Part shown: positions 12,001 through 21,000 of the stretch, in pieces
Numbering within the stretch: the stretch's first letter is position 1
How the letters are laid out: each line of letters starts with the position of its first letter
Program-made: the position numbers and the translations under genes
NCBI GenBank assembly: GCA_024653845.1
Contig: JANLHA010000357.1
Location: forward strand, 1 to 22,392
DNA length: 22,392 bases
Origin: Candidatus Omnitrophota bacterium
GTDB taxonomy: Bacteria; Omnitrophota; Gorgyraeia; Zapsychrales; JANLHA01
Direction of reading: 5' to 3'
Notes under the pieces: model-generated
Seen by the model: only the letters and a program-made list of their open reading frames with translations
What the model was told of the DNA's origin: nothing
Database searches by the model: none

Positions 12001-15000
12001 CCAGAAGAGTTGGTCAAATACGAAGGACTTCAGGAACAGGTGCAGGCTTATCAAGACCGCATCGAAATGTTGCAAGCCAAGGGCTCGGCCAGCGATGCCA
12101 ATGAAATTCAAGTCTTGACCCAAAAGCAACAAGAAGCTCGTGCCGCGGCGAAAAAGATCGAGGAGGAGTTCAAGCAAAAGAATTTCAGATTTTATTGGGT
12201 TCAGCCAAAAGAAATTGGAAGTTTCATGAGCGAGATTTTCTTGTCAAGCCACTTCCTGGTGATCCGTCGTGATGGGACTACTGAAGAAATCGATATTCAG
12301 TCGTTGAAAGACCCAATTGTCTACGAAACGGTTCGTCAAGAGGCGAAAGTCATCTTGCGTTTTGGCATTGGCAAGCAAGCTCCGGCGAGCATCTGGTTAA
12401 CCAGAAAATTTGCTGACGCCATTGCCGTTCAACACGGAACGGAAAGCCAAGGCGAAGAAGTTTACGAACTTGATGATTTCATTGAAAAGATCCATTACAA
12501 AGAATCCCGCACCGCTGACGAACTCATTGATCAAGTGTTGGCCAAGCGCAAAATTGCTCCTATCGCCGTTAATATGGAAGCCCGTCGAGTCATGTTGGAC
12601 GTTTCTCGTGAAATGCAAGCCACCCATTTGGCTCAGCACATCGCGGCGGTAGAAGCGGAGATCGCCAGCTTGGCCAATGCGAAAGCTGAAAAACCAACAT
12701 ATCCTGTTATCAATTCGAAGTCATTCTGGGGATTTGATTATCTGCCCTTTGGAAAATATGGTCATTTCCGCAATGGTGCAAATTGGGAAGCTTGGCTTTC
12801 TGATCTTTATCTGATGAAGGCCATGGGATTCCATACGATCCGCACTCCGGTCATCACCTCAGAATCTTTCTTGAATCGGCTCAAAGATTTGGGCTTGTCC
12901 GTGACCGTGGTGGTTCCTTATGAAGAGAAAAAGAACATTCCTGAGCCTATCGATTTGAAGAGCGGAAGTTTCGAAACGTGGTTGAATCAATTTGGCGTCC
13001 ATTCTCAAATCATCGGTGTTGAATTTATCCAGGGGGATGCCACCGACGAGGAATGGGCCAAAGTTGTGCAAGACGCCACCCAAAAGGTCCAAAAGAAGAA
13101 CGCAGCTTTGAGAGTTAGTGTCATGAGTGAACGCATGCCATCATCTGATTTCTTGCAAGGTGATGTGATGAAAGCGGTCGACATGGTTGGCGTCAAAATT
13201 TCTACCGTGACTGAAGCCGAAGCCATTTTAGGAAAGAACGGAAAAATCAGCGCCCTGCCATCGACGAAGAAGCTTTATCTTTGGGTTGGTGTTCCAGCCA
13301 TTGATCCCCTTATTTCCAACTTGATTGATGAACGCCGACAAGCCGAAACCATTGGCGAGATTGTCAAAGTGATCCAAGCTAATCCGCATTCGAAACTTGC
13401 TGGTACAGTGATTCCTTTTGCCGATCAATGGTGGCTGGATGAAACTCCTGGATTCCACGACATCGCAGCTTTGCCTTATATCAAGGGCTTGCCGATGCAT
13501 CAGGCCTATCCTGAATGGCCTGGCCTCTTCGATGTGGATCGTCAGCCTCGTCAGGCCGCCGTGGTGGTGCAAAACCTCTTGTTGGGAACCAAGTCAGACA
13601 AATTTGTTGCGGTGACTCCGACGGCAGAAGAGAAAAAGAAAGACTTGCAAGCTCAATTGCAAAGCTTGAAGCAACAGCAAGAAACCTTGAAAGAATTAGC
13701 CGAGAAAACTAAAGAAATCGAAGCCCTCCGTGCCCAATTGGAAGTTTCGGTGGCCAAAACGGGATTGGTTCGCGAGTTGAATCGACGAGTTCCTTATCAA
13801 GGACATGCCTACTCACCGCAGCGCAAAGGTCAATCTTTGGCGGATGGCATCAACTTGGATGATCATATTGAAGACCTTTATATCAAATGGGCCATAGGTG
13901 ATAACTTTACTCGTCCGTATTTCCCTGTTGTTTCCGAACGATTCTGGAGAACGGCTCGCATTCTCAACATTGACGTCGAGGTCAACATTCCCTGGTATGA
14001 TCAGCGCTTCCAGTCCGGCCCTGAGATTCGCAATGGCAGCTACATTGAATACCTCAAGTGGCTCGTCGAGCTGGATAAGAAATTCAAGAAAGAATTCAAT
14101 GGCCGCGGGTTGCCTATTGCTTGGGTGACTTTCGGTAACGAATACAACCTGCATCCGGAATGGTTTGATAATGATTTGAGAAACTGGTCAGAGATTTTGG
14201 AGACGGCGGCCCAGAAAACCAAAGAGATTTTCAGGGATCAGATGCCAAACGTGCGAGTGGCCAGTGTCTTGGGTGAAGGCGTTGTCGAAGATGATAATCT
14301 GGAAAAAGAAGTCTGGGGTTCAGAAGGGATCAAGAGAATGATTCGCTGGTCACCCAGTGTCGATATTTGGGGCTTCAACACGTATCGTTGGAAGTATTTA
14401 GATAACCTTACTCCTCAGGGAACAAGCTTTTTCAAAGAATTGAAAGAAGTTAAAAAAGATCTGGATCCGCTCTTCCAACGTGTTTCCTTCTATATTGCAG
14501 AAATCGGTATTCCTGTCTTTGATGGTGATAATAAGGGCGCCTTTGACGAACGAACTCAGGCCCAGCGGCTTGTTTCTATTGATGAGCAAATTGAAAGAAA
14601 TGCGGCTCCTTGGTTCCTTGGCAAAACTTACATGGAATTCTCCGATGAGTGGGATGGCAGCGCCAAAGGTCAGGGCGGCCAGCAAACTGGCAATCCTTCT
14701 TACCAAGACAAGACCACCTTGCCGTTGGACAACTTGCCGGGCGGAGTGAGCTACGAAGAAGGGTTAGGGTTCTTGCGACAAGACCGCACGCCAGGTGAAG
14801 CCGCGTTCGTCTTCCAGCAACGTTGGATGGGCAAAGGCACTGCGATTCCAGCCGAAGAAAAAGATCGTCTGGTTGCGTTCTTAAAAGTGGCCTTCGCTCC
14901 TGAACAAGCAGACTTGCTGGTCAAACTCGAGAATTTGAAACGTGAAAAATTGCAGTTGGAAATGGATCTTCGTCGTCGAGAATTCGGGCCGTCCCGTTAT

Positions 15001-18000
15001 CGGGTGTTGGAATACCGAGATTATGAAACCAATCGTCTCGAGCGCGTCTTCGGTGTGGATGTGGACATCAACGAAGAAAGAGTTCAGATCAGCGAAGAAC
15101 CGGGATTGACTGAAATTGTCGGTAAAGGCGTCAAGATCGAAGGAACCTTCGTGGTGGATGCCAATCAGAAAACGCAAGAACTTCCGCTCGGACTTCGACA
15201 GCAAGCCAAATTGACCGGTGATGAAAAATTGAAAGTGACCTACTTCTACGGGCCGGATTATCAGATTCTCGACGAGGTTGGTATCAAATCCTACTTTGGT
15301 GTGGAAGATGAACTCGCTAACAACCCGTATTTGTCCGATTCTCAAACCCAACAAGACAAGTGGGTGCGCGTTGCGAAATTTGAATATCCTGTGGTAGAGA
15401 CCGTGCAAGGCCGTTTAAATTTCACCGGTCAAGAATGGTATGACGCGGAAGCAATGCTGCGCACCTCCGTCAATGAATATGAAGATGGCAGAGAACGAGC
15501 CAGCTATTATGTGACCGAAGGCGAGGCCGATGCTTTCGAGGCCGCTCGTCGATCTGGATCAAATGAATTGGCTCAACCAAGAACTTTGACGGGATATGAT
15601 TTCATCACTGTCTTCGTGCCGCAAGAAGCCACACAGGGAAAGATTCAGTTGACCGATGGCAAAACCGTGGTCTCTCTGGAAGCTGATGATCAGCAAGTTG
15701 ATCTCTGGCATCCTGTAGGCATCAACCAGTTGGGATTGTATCGTGGGGATGAGATTCGACGCAATGTCACTGCGGTTGCCGCGGATGATTTGATCAAGAA
15801 GCAAACGATCCGAGTGATTGCCGTTCGGGAATTGGCCAAGAGAGGGCTAGATATCACTCAAGGCGTTCAAGCGCGTATGACCAGCGGCGATCAATGGGTA
15901 AATGTTCCTGTCTTGCGCATGGGTGATGGAGTTGCTGATGAAGAAGGACTCGTCGCTAAACGCGCGGTCCGTTCCTATAGCGAACGTGGAGAACGAGCAG
16001 ACATCGCCTGGCGAGTGGACTGGATTGAGTTGCAAGACGGACGTATGTTGGCTCAGATCGGTTTCCTTAATAAATACGGGTTTGCCAAAGCGTGGAGCGA
16101 TTTGACGGCTGAAACCGAAAATCCCATTCTTGGCGAATCTCAACGACAAGAACCTTTACTTAGCATTCCTTGGGGCGATGTCGGGTTCTCCATTCACCGC
16201 GGTGAAGATGAATATCGCTTGTCTTCCGTTTCTTCCACTTGGACGGATCCGCAAGGAAATGTTTGGAACACATCGATCGCTTTGAATAATCCGTTCCAGC
16301 CACTGCATACGACGATGCGATCTTTGAACAGCATTTTGGATCCTCCGTCGTTGCATGTTTATGGTGCTGATTTGAAGATTGCTTACGAAAACGGTGTCAA
16401 CTGGGTACCTGCAAAAATTGCCAATAACGCTTTCACAAGGGAGCTTTTGCATCCTAAAGTGCGCGAAGTGGTTGACCAGCTTCGTCCTCGAATTGAAGGA
16501 TTGCTTCGAGCCGAAGGTGTCGCTTCCACCGCTCATCGTATTCCCTCATCGCCACGCATGTTGCGAGATCAGCCAGCTCGATGGGAAATTTCTTATGAAA
16601 ATGGTAATGTTGCGGAAAGCATCCAAGCTCAAGGAGTGGATTCCGAAATCGATCAAGAAGCCCTGCAAAAGGTTCGACTCTTTGAAAATGGGCAAGAGAT
16701 CTTTGATTTGGTCAAATCCGATGATTTGACCAAATCTGTTCTTGACGCAATCAACAGTTCTAAAAATGCCACGGGTCTGGTGCCTGTTCTTTATGGTTCG
16801 ACATTGAAAGATTATGCCCCTGCTCGGTATGTTCGCACCGACGAGGAAGCCGAAGTGATCCGCTTCTTAGTTAAGTCTGGGCATTTGGCAGAAGCTAAAA
16901 AAGTTTTGGATTTTTACCGTGCCAAATCTGATGATGGCCGCGAACCGGTTGCCGATTCTTACAATGTGTTAACTGGCAATCCGGGAGTTTATAGCTTGCG
17001 TTATGAACAAGAACAGATGAAAGTCGATGTCACGGCTCGCGCCCAATTGGCTATTGCCGAAGCCGCTTTAGATTACGCTCGTAAAACTAAAGATTCGGAT
17101 GATTTTATTTTCGCCTTCCAGATGTTGGAACGCGCTTTGGATTTCATGCCGAACCACGAAGAGGGCGGATTGACACACAAGATTCCAGATCACGAAGATT
17201 GGACATGGATTTTCCGTGTGTTCCCCACGGAATCCAATCGTTACATGGTTTCGACCAACGCACGTGCTTACTTGACCTTGCGAGAATTCGAGCAAGAATT
17301 CAGAGCGCTCCCCGTGCTTTCAGAAAACTTAAACAACTTGAGAGCCGAAGTCACTGAAGCCAAGAAAGCTCAAGCCAAGTGGTTGATGACTCAAGTTATG
17401 CCTCGTGTTCAGGCTCATCCAAATGATTTGGTGGTTCATCAAATCATGGAAGTTTATGATCCTCAGCGCAAGAATCGTCAAGAAGATGTTCAAAGTCGTC
17501 AGGTTGAAGAGATGTGGGGATCAGTCCCAGCGACGTTAGCAGTTGTGGAATTTCTCAGAGCCGAAGGACAAGACCCTCAAATCATCCGTCGATTGATGAA
17601 TAACATTAACCGCATGAATCGTGTTAATGTCCGCAGCTTGATGGGATTGGATCGAGTACTACCGACGGGTGAGCGCGCAGACGCTATTTTCTACGAAGAT
17701 CTGGCCGTATTCTATGCCACAGCTCGCGGTATTGAATATGAAACGGCTCAACTCTGGTCGGGGGCAGCTCTTGTGCATGCTTTGAAAGTTTATCAAGGGT
17801 ATTTGCCGGTCGTGGCTGTCGGATCTGAATTTGAAGCCCACAAGTCGCCTAGCGGCCGATCGCCGCTCGGCATGCCCGTAGGTTTGGAAGGCGAACGCGT
17901 TCTTCCTTTGCCAGGCAACAATCGACAATGGCCGATTTCTTTGGTTGCCAATATTCGCTTGCACAACACTTTGTCTATGCACCCGATGGTCACTTCCAAA

Positions 18001-21000
18001 GATTTGGCAGCTCAAGCCCAAGAGCCCAAGGCTGGCGTTGATCTTTCTCATGTGGAGCTTGAGGAATACCAGCCCAAGACATTTTTACAAGTTGTTTTCA
18101 GTGCTGTGAAATGGGCTTTGTACATGGGGCTCATGGCCATCTTGATTTTGGTGGGTTGGACATTGGTTACGATGGCTCGTCGAAGAAACTTCGCTTCCAA
18201 ACATCAGAATGCAGATCAGAAATTGGAAACCCGCGATGAGCAAATTGAGCGGCACATTTCTAATGCCTTTACCCGTTGGGCTGGAGCCATCATGGGACGT
18301 CGAATGATTTTGAGCCATACCATCGTCGGTAACGGAGCGGCTGAAGGCAACTTCCTTTATAGTTTGCGCATGATTTATCCTCTGGTTTCGATGTGGCATG
18401 AACAAGATCCTCGACCAGAATTTGAAAAAGGTTCCTTAGAAGATTGGCTTAATGGTTTGGATCGAGTCGCCATCGAGGGCACGCTTTATTTGCGTAAGAG
18501 AATCATCAATAACGAACTCGACGGGCCCCGAGAAATCGAAGACAGCCGCGACATTTGGCACCGTTTGGAAATGTTTTTCTATGAACATCGAGAGCTCTTG
18601 CGTCGAGCGCTCCGTCGAGGTGAATTTGAAATTTTTGAAAATGTTTTGCGTGAAAGCCTCGGAGTGAAGCCAAACCGAGAACTCATTGGTGATATCGATG
18701 ATGTTGAATTAGATAGCATCACTCGCAATGATAAATTGAAAGTCAACATAGATTGGGCCCGAGATGAAAATGGTCACGGCTTTGCTGGGGTCTTGCGTGT
18801 GGTTAATGGCGACGGTGCTTATGCTCACTTCCAAGAATTCGAAAGAAGATTTGAATCGTTCAAGAAGCGCGAAGGTCTCTTCAGGCGACCGTTCTTTGCC
18901 ACCGAATTGGCGACCCTCTTGCCTGTTGTGGTCTTGGTCTTTGCCGGCTTGATCAAATGGATTGGTTTATCCTCAGCGGTGAATCCTTATGTTGGCATTC
19001 TCTCCGTGCTTTCGTTAGGTCCCGTGCAGATGGCAGTTGTTGGTTTTGCCGGTGCGGCTTTGTTGCTTTTGTTCTTACGATTTGTCTGGAAGAAAATCAT
19101 TCCTCGTCGAGGAGATAATGGAGCACGAGCCTTGAGCCAAGGCGGCTTTGTTGATTATCGTGTGGGACGAGCCATGACGTGGTTGGCCAAACGCGCTTGG
19201 TTATTGTCCATGAGCGCGGTGATCTTCTTGGCCGTCACCCAAACATTGACCGGCGGGGTTGCGTTTGGTGTGGCTTTTGCCAACATGTTTTTCTTGATCA
19301 TGTTGCCTGCCATTGAAATTTTGGGAATTCTTGTTTATGGCAATTCGATCATCGGGCTGATGATTCTCTATTATTGGCGACCGGCCGCGTGGTCAGGAAA
19401 AGATGGTGGGTTACGAGCCTTGATCGGCACGATTCTTCTCAAGGCAGCGTTTGTGTCTTTGGCTGTGTTGACCGGTGCGGCGATCTTTGGTTGGTTTGCC
19501 GACCAGTATCTCGGTGGGCTTTTCATCAATTATCTTCGTTTGGGTGTTGGTATGGTGATTTTCTTAGTTTCGCTTTACTTGCTCCATTACGGGATTTGGG
19601 TGATGCTGACCTCATTTGCCGCATTCATCCGTTTGTTCCCATGGCAAGCCGCTTCTATCGGTTTGGCGGTCCTGGGATTGTCTGGTATCTTGCCAGGATT
19701 GCTTGGCGGAGTTTCGTTGGCCATGTCGTTGCCGATGGCCTTCATGAGTTTGATGGCGATGTTTGACACCAAAACTCGTCTTGAAAGCGAAGCTGAAAGA
19801 AAAGAAATGGCTGCAGAAGATGAACAAAAGGGTCGCGAAATGACGCATGAAGATCTTAAGAAAATTGCGGTTGTTTTCTTCAGCGGGGACAGTTTGTTCC
19901 CGTTGTTGTATTTCAAAGATTTAAACAAAGGTGCATCCATGGAAGCTTTGGCAGATGTGGCAAAGAAAGCCACAGAAAACTTTATGCAACATTGGCAATA
20001 TGTCCGTCGTCAGAATGCCAAGGGCACTGCGCCACGATTGGCCGAATGGGGTCTTGCAGGCATGAGCGAAGAAGAGATGGCTAAGGTGGTTCGTCGATCA
20101 TTCGAAGTCTTGCATCGCGTGGAACATCGCAGCGACTTCATACTTTTGGATCCGGGAATTCAATTGGATGGAGATCCAACCGCTCCTTGGGCTTTGGAAT
20201 GGGAAGGCGAAAACCGAGAAGATTTGATCCGCGCTTGGAGAATCCGTCGCTTCTTGAATGAGGTCATATCTCGAGGTGGACAATCCGCCAACGTCTCCAT
20301 CAATTTGGTTGAAATGGCTCACGAATTCTATCGTCAAGGATTGGCTTATCGCGTTGCCTTTTATTTGGCCAGCAACAAATTTGATTCGGACAAATACCCC
20401 AATAAACGTGGCAAAAATCCTACCGAAGTTTTGGAAGGAGATTATGCTCATGAAATTCGTTATCGCAACCGATTGGCAGAAATGTTGGAATTTATCCTCA
20501 ACGGTGGATTTGTGATCAACAAACGATTCCTCAATGATAATCCTTCGGAAGAATTGGTGAGAATGAATGGTGAAACTTTGCAAGGCGTGGGCACGGCTTA
20601 TGTGATTCACAATACAACTGGGTTTGGTTTCAAATCTGCGGGTATGACCGGCATGGATTTGATTCCGGAAGAGACATTGAACCTTAGGACAATGATTGTT
20701 ATCGATCGCGGAGCCACAGTTTTGGATGTGGAAGGTTTTGTGGAAGATGTCCGCGAACATGAGACGGATAATAACATGGTGATCACGGTCACCAACCGTG
20801 GCACGAGCAACACCTTCATGCCGCTAGGACAAGCTTCACAACTCGTCGAAGAAGGACATGGTTCTTATTTGGCTGGCGTGATGAGCCTTTTGGGTGGAGA
20901 TAGCGGCGAAGCCGTCGGAACCGGTTGGGGCAACATTCTCAATTCGGTCTACGGCGATTCGTTGCGAATTCTCTTGCGCGATTTGGATTATCCTATTGTG

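Noticed and set aside
16705..16736. Hairpin as a transcription terminator
   Set aside because: No T-run follows and the reading frame continues for thousands of bases.
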